64,000 nt of DNA from Spirosoma sp. KCTC 42546. Lineage in GTDB: Bacteria; Bacteroidota; Bacteroidia; Cytophagales; Spirosomataceae. A program made the position numbers and the translations under genes. The DNA is taken from the NCBI RefSeq assembly GCF_006965485.1, contig NZ_CP041360.1, positions 8,532,501 to 8,596,500 of the forward strand, given 5' to 3'. How positions within the stretch are numbered: the first letter of the stretch is position 1; the number at the start of each line of letters is the position of its first letter. The notes beneath the pieces are model-generated. The model worked only from the letters and a program-made list of their open reading frames with translations, made no database searches and was not told where the DNA came from. Of this stretch, positions 8,620 to 18,511 are shown in pieces.

Positions 8620-8684
8620 TTTTCACAAAATTGTTGAAAGTTGTTGAAAAGATGAAACGTGATAAAAATCTTGTGGTTGTGTAA

Positions 8685-8720
8685 CAAAAAACCGCTCACC
8701 TTCGTGCCAAGTGAGCGGTT
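8685..8720 (-). terminator. intrinsic terminator of the DUF4175-like gene
   Basis: Perfect 10-bp arms (8690-8699 and 8711-8720) with an 11-nt loop are followed on the minus strand by a T run. It lies 20 nt past the stop codon of the upstream gene and before mnmG. Confidence 0.8.
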
Positions 8721-8739
8721 AAATAGAAAACGATTAAAA

Positions 8740-11700
8740 CTACTTACTTACTTTCTGCAAATACTGATTTGCTTCTTTTTTGTAAAAAAGATTATAATTT
8801 GGTGTAACTGAACGAAGGACTTCAACTTGCTTTGTTTTCAGTTGCAAATTTGTCGAATCGAAAAAAGCAGGTGTGCTACGCTTCATTGATTTTGCTGCTT
8901 CTGCCTGACGCTTTGGATCTTCTTCCTGTTGTTTCAAGGCTTTCTCAGATTCCAGTAACCGGGTGAGAATCTCATTCTGACGATTGATAAGATTAGGGTT
9001 GACTCGCTTGTTCACTAAATCTGTCTCCGATTCATCCATCTTTTCAAGTAAGTCTTTTACTTGTTTTTCCTGTTGCTTTCCGGCCTCTGTTCCTTTCGCA
9101 TTTTCCTCAAGCTTTTTCAGCATTTGCCGAATCATAGCTTGCTCAGCAGCCATCTGAGATAATTCTTCTGATAATCCCCTACCCGATTTACCGCCTTTCT
9201 GAAGCTGTTGCATCTTGGCATTAAGTTGTTTTTGCATCTCTCCCATACCACTGGGATTTTCGCCCTTTTTGCCGCCTTTTCCTTTACCAGGCATGGCCAT
9301 AGCATTCATTTGCTGTTGCATATTCTTTAACACATCACTCAACATCAAAGCCAAATTATTAATAGATGTCATTGCAAACTGCTGTTTTGATGAAGCCATA
9401 CTTAGCCGACGGTCACGCAATTGCTGTACACTTTCATCCATATAGGATTTCATATTAGTCAACTCACGTGTTACAAACGACTGAATTTGTACTACTCGGC
9501 TAGCTAGAGCATTTAAACTGTCTTCAATTATTTTAGCATCATCCTGTAGTTTTAATTGCTCTTGTGATAGCTTGGTAACCCTGGGGTCCTGAAGGCTCAT
9601 ACCCCGGAAATCTTTCATGACTTTTTCCTGTCCAAACGAGAGCGTAATGAGATTGTCGAGGATATTTCGTAAGTCATCAATGTTTTCCTGCATCTCTTCC
9701 ATTTCAGCAGATTGCATGGATTCTTTCATGGCCTTACTCATGGCCTTCATAGATTTAGCCGACTTTTTCTGTTTTGAGGAGGCCTGTTTTCCTTGGTCAC
9801 TCTTCATGTTTTTCGTGGCTTCCTCCATCTCTTTCTCAATTTCCTTTTGCTCTTCTTCGGAAGATTCAGGCTTATTTAGGTCGTCTTTTTCAGCTTGCTT
9901 TTCAATTTCCTTTAATTGCTCCTGCGTATTCTTGAAATCTTCCTGAGACTTCTCCTGTTGCTTCTGTTGCTCCTGAGAAGTCTCATTTTTCTTAGCATTC
10001 TCTTCAGCTTGCTTCTCAAGATTCTCAGCTTGCTTCTCAAGGTTTTCTGCAATATTATTAACCTTTTGCTCGAGCTGCATTTGTTTGAAAAGCTTCAAAG
10101 CACGGTCCAAGTCGCGCTCCATGTTCTTTTCTTTACGGCTGAGTTTATCAAGCATATCCGAGGCTTTTTCATCCTGCTTACGTTCCAATAGTTGTTTCAA
10201 TTGCTCATACAACTGCTTTGATTCAGGATCAAGAAGTTCATTAAACAACTTCTTTAGCTGCTCCATCTTATCCTGCATAGCCTGATTTTTTTCGGCGAAG
10301 CGCTGTTGCGTATCATTCGTTTTCTGGAATTGCTCTTGGAGTTTTTGGATTTCCTTTAGTAACTCCTCTCGCTTTTGCAGGACATCCTGTAACTGTTTTT
10401 TATCCTGAAAATCGGAGGATTTTTTGGTTCGCATCCGATCTTCCATTTGATTTAATTCTTTCTTGATCGCTTGCGTTTTGCTTAGAGCATTATCAATTTG
10501 TTGCTCGGTTTTCTCGGCTGACTTATCAACCTGCTTCTGAATTTCAGCATTCGAAGGAACTACAAAATTCAACTGATTTGATCGACTTGACTTGGGACCG
10601 TTCACTCCATCGTTATCCCAAACCTGCACGAAGTACTCTAATTTGTCTTCTTGGCTTAGTTTTAAGCTATCAAGTGACCAGTTATAAACAAAGTTTTGTG
10701 ACGTAGTAGAGCGATTTACTGGAATGTCTATAACGTGTGAAGGAGACCCCTTTCCATTACGGTTTATCTTATAATTTAACCGAAGCTTCGAGAACCCATA
10801 GTCATCAGAAACTAAACCTGATAGTGCTATATAATTATAGGTAACTGTGTCCTGAATTCGATCTACGGAAATTTGAGGATACCGGTCTGGAATCACCTGA
10901 ACATTATACTGGATGACCGATGGTGCAGCAATCTGACCATTCTTCAATGACACAGAATAGGTTGCGTTTTGCATTAGCCTTCTATTCAGAGCAAACGTGT
11001 TATTATCTATCAAATGGGCTACCACTGGCTTTGCATCTGAATTAAACCGTAGAAGAAGGGAGTCTGTATGATCAGCCGCAAATTCCCAGTTAACCACTGT
11101 GCCTTGTGGAACAAGAAGATTCCCAACATTTGAAAGCTGCTCGGTTGGCTTATTTAAATAAGCCGGATAATCCAGTTTAACGTTAAACGAGAGTACTGCA
11201 GGTCGGTCAATTAGTGAAACTTTATATTCTGTTGAATTGAAACCAGCAGCCTCTAGATGGAAATCTAAGTCGCGCTGAAGATTATCAAAGTTATAACTAA
11301 ACTGGTCGCCCAATTGCTCAAGTTTGAAGCGAGTCCCATTCGCAACTACGTACACGGCTTGTGGTAGTGCATCACCAGTAAGCTTCACTTTTAATGGGAA
11401 ATCTTCGTTCCGAAACGCCTTCAGTGACTTGTTTTGCACCACAAATCGAAAGGGAGCCTCTTCAACAAACTCTTTATTGTAATTCACAAGCCGTGTTGAC
11501 GACTTTGTGAAAAATGTTGGATTCACGATTAGAATTACAAGGATAAGTGCAAGCGGAGGAATGGCATATTTAAGAAATTCTCGGTTGCGGCTAATCTGAA
11601 TTGCGTTAGAGAAACGATTTATAAGTAATTGCTGTGACCGCTGATTTAGACTAGCCTGGAGCAAATCGCTCTGATCAGATGTTATACGTTGGAGTTGAAG

Positions 11701-12042
11701 TGTATTTAACAACTTATCCCCTACCTCTGGAAAAAAGGTTCCTATCTGTCGAGCAGCTTCATCATTTGACAATGGTTTATTTAGCCCATATAAACTCATC
11801 AAAGGGCGTATTATAAACAGATACAACCCGACTAAGGTAGTAAGCAAAAAACCGAAAAATAAGGCTCCACGACCAACAGAATTAAATTGGCCAATGAACT
11901 CGGCTGTGTTTATGAAGAGATAACCACTTCCAAGGAGAGCTATAAAAAAAAGACTTCCTTTCACAAGTTGATTTTGAAAGTAGCGTTTTTTATACTCGTC
12001 TATGCGTTGTAATAGTGTTGTGTAAGCTGTTGAAGATTGCAT
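8740..12042 (-). CDS. DUF4175-like membrane protein with long coiled coil
   Basis: The product is 1100 aa. Two N-terminal transmembrane segments (about 28-48 and 59-78) are followed by a cytosolic-type helix and a third hydrophobic segment (about 160-175, AIPPLALILVILIV). A beta-rich presumably periplasmic region (about 190-490) comes next, then some 500 residues of Lys/Glu/Gln-rich coiled coil (about 500-1060). This layout matches the large DUF4175 proteins conserved in Bacteroidota, whose function is not established. There is no enzyme motif. Its terminator separates it from mnmG. The upstream 114-aa gene ends 20 nt after this start region on the same strand, suggesting co-transcription. 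Confidence 0.75.
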   Translation of the reverse strand: MQSSTAYTTLLQRIDEYKKRYFQNQLVKGSLFFIALLGSGYLFINTAEFIGQFNSVGRGALFFGFLLTTLVGLYLFIIRPLMSLYGLNKPLSNDEAARQIGTFFPEVGDKLLNTLQLQRITSDQSDLLQASLNQRSQQLLINRFSNAIQISRNREFLKYAIPPLALILVILIVNPTFFTKSSTRLVNYNKEFVEEAPFRFVVQNKSLKAFRNEDFPLKVKLTGDALPQAVYVVANGTRFKLEQLGDQFSYNFDNLQRDLDFHLEAAGFNSTEYKVSLIDRPAVLSFNVKLDYPAYLNKPTEQLSNVGNLLVPQGTVVNWEFAADHTDSLLLRFNSDAKPVVAHLIDNNTFALNRRLMQNATYSVSLKNGQIAAPSVIQYNVQVIPDRYPQISVDRIQDTVTYNYIALSGLVSDDYGFSKLRLNYKINRNGKGSPSHVIDIPVNRSTTSQNFVYNWSLDSLKLSQEDKLEYFVQVWDNDGVNGPKSSRSNQLNFVVPSNAEIQKQVDKSAEKTEQQIDNALSKTQAIKKELNQMEDRMRTKKSSDFQDKKQLQDVLQKREELLKEIQKLQEQFQKTNDTQQRFAEKNQAMQDKMEQLKKLFNELLDPESKQLYEQLKQLLERKQDEKASDMLDKLSRKEKNMERDLDRALKLFKQMQLEQKVNNIAENLEKQAENLEKQAEENAKKNETSQEQQKQQEKSQEDFKNTQEQLKEIEKQAEKDDLNKPESSEEEQKEIEKEMEEATKNMKSDQGKQASSKQKKSAKSMKAMSKAMKESMQSAEMEEMQENIDDLRNILDNLITLSFGQEKVMKDFRGMSLQDPRVTKLSQEQLKLQDDAKIIEDSLNALASRVVQIQSFVTRELTNMKSYMDESVQQLRDRRLSMASSKQQFAMTSINNLALMLSDVLKNMQQQMNAMAMPGKGKGGKKGENPSGMGEMQKQLNAKMQQLQKGGKSGRGLSEELSQMAAEQAMIRQMLKKLEENAKGTEAGKQQEKQVKDLLEKMDESETDLVNKRVNPNLINRQNEILTRLLESEKALKQQEEDPKRQAEAAKSMKRSTPAFFDSTNLQLKTKQVEVLRSVTPNYNLFYKKEANQYLQKVSK

Positions 12043-12061
12043 AGGAATTCAGGTTGAGTAG

Positions 12062-12406
12062 TTAAACTGAAAGAGTCTCGAAATACTGAATAACGTGTTG
12101 TTTTAAAAAGGTTTCCTGCGCCAGCAGGTCGCCATGCGGAATTGGCTTAGCTAGCAACCACCGTGGCCAACCATCTTTATCAAGCCCATCTAATTCATAA
12201 TAGCCTGACTGACTCAGCACACGACAAACAGCTATATGCATTAGGTCTTGTTTTGCTTCTTTAGAAAAGCGTTTAGGCCCCGTACCTAATTCCTGAACGC
12301 CAATTAAAAATAGAACGGCGTTAAGATCGGCAGGACGCTTACCAACCAAAGATTGAATTTGGTCAAGTAACTCTTCCCAGGATTTATCTATACTTTTTTC
12401 TTCCAC
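12062..12406 (-). CDS. conserved hypothetical protein, 114 aa
   Basis: This is a small soluble protein without signal peptide or membrane segment. It is mostly helical, with a central H-I-A-V-C-R-V-L-S-Q-S-G-Y-Y-E-L-D-G-L-D-K-D-G-W-P-like stretch and a tryptophan-rich end. I do not recognise a family with confidence. It sits 19 nt upstream of the DUF4175-like gene on the same strand and is divergent from comF, with about 60 nt between the two starts. Confidence 0.6.
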   Translation of the reverse strand: MEEKSIDKSWEELLDQIQSLVGKRPADLNAVLFLIGVQELGTGPKRFSKEAKQDLMHIAVCRVLSQSGYYELDGLDKDGWPRWLLAKPIPHGDLLAQETFLKQHVIQYFETLSV

Positions 12407-12470
12407 AGTGCTTCCCCGATTATTCTTCTCCCTAAATTACAACGTTTTATACTACAAACGAATACGAACT

Positions 12471-13181
12471 ATGTTTCGGTTTATTCATCTATTAATAGAC
12501 GATTTTGTCAATCTACTTTTTCCTACTTTGTGCCTAGGTTGTAAACAGTCTTTAATAGCTAATGAGCGTGTTTTGTGTTCAGCTTGTAGAATCAATCTTC
12601 CGGAGACAAATCAACATCAGGAACCTTACGATCAAAATCTCCTCAATAAGTTTGCCGGAAAAGTACCTGTGCGCTTTTTAGCTTCTTACCTGCATTTTAC
12701 AAAGGGTGGTGTTGTACAAAATCTAATACACAGCTTTAAATACAGAGGCCAAAAAGAAGCAGCTAAAGAACTGGCAAGCTGGTACGGAAGTCAACTCAAA
12801 ATAGAAAGTAAACAGCTTCAGGAAATAGACGTAATTCTAGGTGTTCCGTTGCATTTGAGCCGCTACAAGCAACGAGGGTATAATCAGGCAGATTGGATAG
12901 CTCAAGGACTGGCTGAAGCACTTAACATGCCAATGGTAATAGATGTGTTAAATAGAAATGCCTTTAATGAATCGCAAACACACAAGAATCGACTTGAACG
13001 ATGGGAAAACGTAAATAAAGTATTTAGCATTGTGAAGCCAGATCTCGTTAAGAATAAAAACGTACTCATCGTTGATGATGTGCTGACTACTGGTGCCACA
13101 ATTGAAGCCTGCGCTATTGAATTAGTTAGAGCTGGCTGCAAGTCTATCAGCGTAATAACTCTAGCTGTTGCTGATCGATAG
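12471..13181 (+). CDS. comF: ComF family amidophosphoribosyltransferase-like protein
   Basis: The product is 236 aa from the ATG at 12471; an in-frame GTG at 12408 would overlap the divergent promoter region. The N-terminal zinc-finger-like motif CLGCKQSL...CSACRINLP is at about 19-40. The C-terminal phosphoribosyltransferase domain carries the PRPP loop VLIVDDVLTTGATIEAC at about 200-215. ComF proteins take part in DNA uptake or processing in competent bacteria, but the role outside that context is unclear. A bidirectional terminator follows. Confidence 0.88.
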   Translation: MFRFIHLLIDDFVNLLFPTLCLGCKQSLIANERVLCSACRINLPETNQHQEPYDQNLLNKFAGKVPVRFLASYLHFTKGGVVQNLIHSFKYRGQKEAAKELASWYGSQLKIESKQLQEIDVILGVPLHLSRYKQRGYNQADWIAQGLAEALNMPMVIDVLNRNAFNESQTHKNRLERWENVNKVFSIVKPDLVKNKNVLIVDDVLTTGATIEACAIELVRAGCKSISVITLAVADR

Positions 13182-13209
13182 CCGTTCGGTTTGTTTTTCG
13201 AATTCCATA

Positions 13210-13247
13210 AAAAAAGAGGTCACCCAAATTCGGATGACCTCTTTTTT
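13210..13247. terminator. bidirectional terminator between comF and gldJ
   Basis: Perfect 13-bp arms (AAAAAAGAGGTCA at 13210-13222 and inverse at 13235-13247) with a 12-nt loop carry A and T runs on both sides. It lies between convergent genes. Confidence 0.85.
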
Positions 13248-13267
13248 AGGAAAGGATAGTGCTTGAC

Positions 13268-14527
13268 TTATTTGTTCCGGCCCACTCCAATCATAGCGCA
13301 ACGGAAACCAATCATTGCTGTAGCCGAATCCTGGTCTAAGAATCGACGTGTACCTGGTGATAGCCAGTAAGCAACGTCGTTCCAGGAGCCGCCTTTGTAT
13401 ACACGAAGTTTATCGTCAATTAATGATTGTTTGTTTTTGCTATCATAATTCTTCGCATCATCAACATATCCATTACGACGTACTGGATTTAAATCGTTAA
13501 CGTCCTGATAGGAAAGAGGCCGATAAACGTCCATTACCCACTCGTTTACGTTACCAGCCATGTTATACAGACCAAAATCATTTGCTGGATAAGCATAGAT
13601 TTCAGCCGTTATAATAGCACCATCATTCGAACGGCCAGCAATACCGGCATAGTCACCACGACCACGTTTGAAGTTTGCTAACATCTGACCTTGTTTGCGA
13701 CCTTTCTTGGGGTTCCGGACTGATGAACCATCCCAAGGGTAGATTCGCTGATTGATTTGATTCTCGTCCATGTATTGAGTCCCAATCAATGCTTTAGCAG
13801 CATATTCCCATTCGGCTTCAGTTGGCAGACGATAATCTGGCAGAATTGTACCACTCTCAAGGCTCGGTTTGGCAGGTGCAGCTGTAGTTGCTTCAGCCAA
13901 AGCTGCATCATCCGCTTTTTTAGACTTCCGCTTTAGAGAGAAACCTCCCCCCTTCTTTTTCGGTCCCCCTCCTTTTGCCAGCTCATTATTGACAGCATTT
14001 GATCGCCAGGTTGCATAATCGGTAGCTTGGACCCACGAAACACCTACAACAGGATAATATCGAAAGGCAGGATAACGAAGATACTGTGTAACGTAAGAGT
14101 CGTTAAATGATAATGGATTTGACCAAACGGTTGTATCTGGCAAGGCTGCTTTTACAACTTCCTCCGATGAATCACGCTGAATTGCATTCAGGTATTCCAG
14201 ATAGTGGACGTTTGCCATTTCGGTTTCATCCATATAAAACGATTGGATCGAGACAGTTCGTTCGCGGTTATCACGCGTATTCATAACGTCCTCTTCCAGG
14301 GCGCCCATGGTGAATCGGCCTCCTTCAATGAAAACGAGGTTTGGGCCTGCCTTCTGCCCAGCAAATTTCTTTACCTGAAAACCTTCTTTCTGGTTGTAAG
14401 CAATACCCGTCGCCGTACTTTTCTTACCGGGCTGCACACTGGTCGGGTGCTTGGACTTACAGGATGCCAGGGCCGTCATTGCCAGTAGCACATAAGCCGC
14501 TCGTTGCAGGTGAAACTTTTGAATCAT
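13268..14527 (-). CDS. gldJ: GldJ-like gliding/secretion lipoprotein with SUMF1 (FGE-like) domain
   Basis: The product is 419 aa from the ATG at 14527, which opens a lipoprotein signal ending in the lipobox LASC. The SUMF1/formylglycine-enzyme-like fold starts near GGRFTMGALEEDVM and ends with GFRC. The region after the signal (ATGIAYN...GFQV) and FYMDETEMANVHYLEYL are like GldJ of Flavobacterium, needed for gliding and type IX secretion. A Lys/Gly/Ala-rich low-complexity insert of about 45 residues (about 190-235) interrupts the domain. It lies 39 nt downstream of mfd, probably co-transcribed. GldK is the closest alternative within the same family. Confidence 0.75.
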   Translation of the reverse strand: MIQKFHLQRAAYVLLAMTALASCKSKHPTSVQPGKKSTATGIAYNQKEGFQVKKFAGQKAGPNLVFIEGGRFTMGALEEDVMNTRDNRERTVSIQSFYMDETEMANVHYLEYLNAIQRDSSEEVVKAALPDTTVWSNPLSFNDSYVTQYLRYPAFRYYPVVGVSWVQATDYATWRSNAVNNELAKGGGPKKKGGGFSLKRKSKKADDAALAEATTAAPAKPSLESGTILPDYRLPTEAEWEYAAKALIGTQYMDENQINQRIYPWDGSSVRNPKKGRKQGQMLANFKRGRGDYAGIAGRSNDGAIITAEIYAYPANDFGLYNMAGNVNEWVMDVYRPLSYQDVNDLNPVRRNGYVDDAKNYDSKNKQSLIDDKLRVYKGGSWNDVAYWLSPGTRRFLDQDSATAMIGFRCAMIGVGRNK

Positions 14528-14566
14528 TGCTCTATTTTGTGTAAAACGTAGGTACAAAAATCGTAA

Positions 14567-17500
14567 TTAATTCGTCAATGCGCCCAATATTTCATCCAAT
14601 TGCTCAACGGAATACACATTGACATGGGTGATAATTGGTCGTCCCTTCGATTCTTTCAACGAACATTTGGTTGGGTTTCGCTTGAGGTACTCAATTACCT
14701 TGCCAAATTGATCGGATTTAAAGAAGTCGTCGTTCCCGTTAGAAACGAAGTATCCTTTCAGGATATTATTCTTAAGCGTCAGTTTTTCAAGGTATAACTG
14801 TTCGGCTTTCCAGCGAACGTTGACCATTTTTATCAGGTTTTCGACTTCTTCGGGCATCGGTCCGAAACGATCGAGCACTTCCTGTCTGAATGCCTGTAGC
14901 TCTTCGTTATTCTGAAGACTATCCAGGCGTGTATATAACGCTAGTCGTTCCGATATATTTGAGACGTATCGTTCTGGGATAACAACCTGCAAATCAGTCT
15001 CGATAACAGTATCAGGTAATGTTAGTTTTAGGTCACCAGGTTTTGTCTCAAATAGTTCTTTAAATTCATTTTCGCGTAATTCCTGGACTGCTTCGTCAAG
15101 CACTTTATGGTACATTTCAAAGCCAAGGTCATTAACAAACCCACTCTGTTCTGCACCTAGTAAATTTCCAGCACCTCGAATATCAAGATCACGCATCGCG
15201 ATCTTAAAACCTTCGCCTAAGTCAGAAAAGTCCTCTAGTGTTTGTAGACGTTTGCGGGCATCGGCCGTCATGACTGAAGGGGGGGGCGTCAATAAATAAC
15301 AAAATGCTTTCCGGTTCGAACGACCCACGCGACCCCGCATCTGATGAAGATCAGAAAGCCCGAAATAGTGGGCATTGTTAATTAGAATCGTGTTCGCATT
15401 TGGAATATCAAGTCCTGATTCGATGATATTTGTAGAGATCAAGACATCATAATCACCCTCGATAAATCGAGTCATAATTCGCTCTAATCTATCCCCTTCC
15501 ATTTGTCCATGGGCTACACCAACTCGGGCCTCTGGTACAAGTCGCATGATTAGATTACCAATAGATTCGATATCATTCACTCGGTTATGAACGAAAAATA
15601 CCTGACCACCTCGTCTGATTTCATAGCTCACCGCATCCCGAATCGTTGCTTCGTTGTAGGGATGAACTTCTGTCGTGACGGGTTGCCGATTGGGTGGGGG
15701 CGTTGCGATTACGGAGAGGTCACGAGCACCCATCAGTGAGAAATGTAGTGTTCGGGGAATTGGCGTAGCTGTAAGTGTTAATACGTCGACCTCCACACGC
15801 ATTTCCTTGAGTCTGTCTTTGGTTTTTACGCCAAACTTCTGCTCCTCATCTATCACAAGAAGTCCTAAATCTTTGAATTTTATGTCTTTATTAACTATTC
15901 GGTGAGTACCGATCAAAATACCGATTTCACCTGAGGCTACACCTTTTAGAATTTCTTTCGTTTGAGCCGCAGACCGAAATCGGTTGATGTATTCAATCTT
16001 GACAGGGAAATCGGCCATGCGCTCGCTAAACGTCTTGAAATGCTGCATGGCCAGGATTGTTGTTGGTACCAGCACGGCAACCTGCTTATTGTCCGTCACT
16101 GCCTTAAAGGCCGCCCGAATAGCAATCTCCGTTTTACCGAAACCTACATCTCCACACACCAGCCGGTCCATCGGGTGAGGCCTTTCCATATCATCCTTTA
16201 CATCATTGGTTGCTTTGGCCTGATCTGGTGTATCCTCATAAATAAATGACGACTCTAGCTCGACCTGAAGGAAACTATCGCGACTGTACGCATATCCTGG
16301 TGCTGTTCTACGCTTGGCATACAGCGCAATCAATTCACGGGCAATATCCTTTACCTGCTTGCGAATCCGGGATTTTTTCTGCTCCCATTCCTGAGAACCA
16401 AGCTTGCTCATGGTGGGTGGCCCGCCTTCCCTACCACTGTATTTAGCAATCTTATGTAAGCTGTGAATACTAACTAACAGAATATCATTATCGCGATAAA
16501 TGAGCCTGATTGCTTCTTGTTCATTTCCCGCATGGTCTACTTTTTCTAAACCTGCAAACCGGCCAATACCGTAATCTATGTGCGTAACATAATCGCCAGG
16601 CTGTAGTGTTTTTAGTTCACGCAGTGTAAGTGCTTTCGATTTCGAAAACTTGTCCTGAACACGATATTTATAGTAGCGATCAAAAATCTGGTGATCAGTA
16701 TAACAGGCTATTTTTAATGCTTCATCCACGAAGCCTTCCCGTAAACCGATATTTATCGGCTGAAACTTCACAAATGGGTCAAGTTCCTCAAAAATTGTTC
16801 GAAGCCGGTCCAGTTGCTTAAAGGATTCAGCCGAGATAATGTTGGTAAATCCTTTCGATTGATTATCCCCTAGTGTATCAACCAGCCGTTTGAAATCTTT
16901 GTTAAACGACGGTTGAGGCTTTGAATTATACTGCTGTTTGCCTTCTGTTTTGAAGTAAAACTTACGTCCGAACTCAACTGTTCTATACCGCTTTAGTTCA
17001 TTCAGAAATGATCGTCGGGTTTCGAACAAACTTCCGGGATCTGAAACCACTTGGATTCCTCCACTGCCAGCGACCACTGATTCGAAGCTTTGTTCTGCTT
17101 TCTCGTAACACTTCTCGATGATTTCTAGTGTAAACTCAATGTCTTTTGCCCAGATAGTTGTTGCTTCAGGTAGAAAGCTGAAAAATGGTTCGCGGGTTTC
17201 CTCAACGAGTTTTGTCTGAATGTTCGGAATAATGTTAATAAACGCTACCGAGTCTGTTGATAACTGGGTTTCGGGATTGAATTTGCGAATACTCTCAACT
17301 TCGTCATCAAACAAATCAATCCGAAATGGAAACTCACTGGCAAATGAGAAAACGTCGATGATTCCCCCTCGAACAGAAAACTGACCAGCTTCGTAAACGA
17401 AATCTGTTTTCTCAAATTCATAGGTTTGAAGTAGTTCTGCTACGAAATGGGTATCTAACTTCTCTCCTACCCGTATGGTCAGTGTATTGGCCTGTAAGGA

Positions 17501-17923
17501 TCGTTTATTAATGACCTTCTCCGATAATGCTTCGGGGTAGGTTACCATTAATAAACCATCTTTTGGAGCTGGGTTAAGTTTATTCAGCACCTCTGCCCGC
17601 ATCAATATGTTTGCATTTTCTACTTCTTCATATTGATAGGGCTTTTTAAAGGACATTGGAAATAGTAATACTTCCTGGCTAAGCAGATTTTGCAAGTCAT
17701 TGAAGAAGTAAGCTGCCTCATCGCGGTCGGTCAGAATATAAAGGTGATTTCCACCGACCGATTTAAATATGGAAGAAGCCAACACAGCATCAAGACTCCC
17801 AGCTAAACCTTTAATCTGTAGTCGTTGAGGATCGCTTGTAGATACTTTCCGACTGAAAGGCTCAGTCAGTAATTTTATAAAACTATCTTCGGCATATAGG
17901 CCGAGCAATTCATCTGGTTTCAA
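14567..17923 (-). CDS. mfd: transcription-repair coupling factor Mfd
   Basis: This ATP-dependent translocase removes RNA polymerase stalled at lesions and recruits UvrA. The product is 1118 aa, a normal full length. It has an N-terminal UvrB-like region, the RNA-polymerase-interaction region around LKTLQPGDYVTHIDYGIGRF, Walker A GDVGFGKT (about 590-597), the DEEQ box (about 691) and helicase motifs such as LTLTATPIPRTL. GRVGRSNRKAFCYL is motif VI. The C-terminal TRCF domain is complete. gldJ follows closely downstream, an unusual partner. Confidence 0.96.
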   Translation of the reverse strand: MKPDELLGLYAEDSFIKLLTEPFSRKVSTSDPQRLQIKGLAGSLDAVLASSIFKSVGGNHLYILTDRDEAAYFFNDLQNLLSQEVLLFPMSFKKPYQYEEVENANILMRAEVLNKLNPAPKDGLLMVTYPEALSEKVINKRSLQANTLTIRVGEKLDTHFVAELLQTYEFEKTDFVYEAGQFSVRGGIIDVFSFASEFPFRIDLFDDEVESIRKFNPETQLSTDSVAFINIIPNIQTKLVEETREPFFSFLPEATTIWAKDIEFTLEIIEKCYEKAEQSFESVVAGSGGIQVVSDPGSLFETRRSFLNELKRYRTVEFGRKFYFKTEGKQQYNSKPQPSFNKDFKRLVDTLGDNQSKGFTNIISAESFKQLDRLRTIFEELDPFVKFQPINIGLREGFVDEALKIACYTDHQIFDRYYKYRVQDKFSKSKALTLRELKTLQPGDYVTHIDYGIGRFAGLEKVDHAGNEQEAIRLIYRDNDILLVSIHSLHKIAKYSGREGGPPTMSKLGSQEWEQKKSRIRKQVKDIARELIALYAKRRTAPGYAYSRDSFLQVELESSFIYEDTPDQAKATNDVKDDMERPHPMDRLVCGDVGFGKTEIAIRAAFKAVTDNKQVAVLVPTTILAMQHFKTFSERMADFPVKIEYINRFRSAAQTKEILKGVASGEIGILIGTHRIVNKDIKFKDLGLLVIDEEQKFGVKTKDRLKEMRVEVDVLTLTATPIPRTLHFSLMGARDLSVIATPPPNRQPVTTEVHPYNEATIRDAVSYEIRRGGQVFFVHNRVNDIESIGNLIMRLVPEARVGVAHGQMEGDRLERIMTRFIEGDYDVLISTNIIESGLDIPNANTILINNAHYFGLSDLHQMRGRVGRSNRKAFCYLLTPPPSVMTADARKRLQTLEDFSDLGEGFKIAMRDLDIRGAGNLLGAEQSGFVNDLGFEMYHKVLDEAVQELRENEFKELFETKPGDLKLTLPDTVIETDLQVVIPERYVSNISERLALYTRLDSLQNNEELQAFRQEVLDRFGPMPEEVENLIKMVNVRWKAEQLYLEKLTLKNNILKGYFVSNGNDDFFKSDQFGKVIEYLKRNPTKCSLKESKGRPIITHVNVYSVEQLDEILGALTN

Positions 17924-17950
17924 GCTTAGTCAGGTTGTATGTCAAACACG

Positions 17951-17979
17951 AAAAGCCGCTGGAAGGACATTCCGGCGGC
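17951..17979 (-). terminator. intrinsic terminator of the barstar-like gene
   Basis: On the minus strand a 10-bp stem with one wobble pair (arms 17955-17964 and 17970-17979) is followed by TTTT. It lies between the barstar-like stop and the mfd start. Confidence 0.6.
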
Positions 17980-18024
17980 ACAATAGGGTAACAGCAGGTT
18001 TTGAAAATTTGTTGCGTCAGGCAA

Positions 18025-18471
18025 TTATTTTAAAGCTGATAATAGCGAATACTCAATGGTTTCATTCTCTAATAATTTCCGAATACGTGTGCTATCTTCA
18101 AATACCAGGATAATCTCTTTCTTATCGATCTCCTCTTCTTCATCGACCCATTTCCAATCCTCAGCCGTTGCATCCAAAACACTTAATATACTTCCCATTT
18201 TAGCTGGATCCCGTTCCTTGCCAACTAGCTCATTTGTATTTGTAAAATAGAGTATGATCCTATCATCTTCAAGCCACTGTAAGTCATTAAGTGAATCGTT
18301 CAGCGCTTCCAGTGTAAAACCAAAGTTTGGGATTTCAAGTAAGTCGGCAATGTCTTCATAAAACTGGCGCAATGTTTGTGTATGCTTACCATCGATATGA
18401 GCAATGAAATCATTGGCAAAATGAGCTTCAAGTTCGCGCTCCGACTGGCAGATTAGAATGTTGGGCGTCAT
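18025..18471 (-). CDS. barstar-family protein (ribonuclease-inhibitor fold)
   Basis: The product is an acidic protein of 148 aa. The region from about residue 23 to 80 (HIDGKHTQTLRQFYEDIADL...FGFTLEALNDSLNDLQWL) follows the barstar pattern of an IDG motif, a helix, then a LDAL..L-like motif. Barstar inhibits the RNase barnase, but many bacterial relatives have no known target. No barnase-like gene is adjacent. The C-terminal half is longer than classic barstar (about 90 aa) and rich in Glu/Asp. The gene stands alone, with a parS site upstream. Confidence 0.72.
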   Translation of the reverse strand: MTPNILICQSERELEAHFANDFIAHIDGKHTQTLRQFYEDIADLLEIPNFGFTLEALNDSLNDLQWLEDDRIILYFTNTNELVGKERDPAKMGSILSVLDATAEDWKWVDEEEEIDKKEIILVFEDSTRIRKLLENETIEYSLLSALK

Positions 18472-18511
18472 ATGTTTTTTCTAAATTTTGGAGCAAAGTT
18501 GGTGATGAGTT

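Noticed and set aside
8650..8664. Third parS candidate (GATGAAACGTGATAA)
   Set aside because: It lacks the CACGTG centre and matches only half of the parS palindrome.
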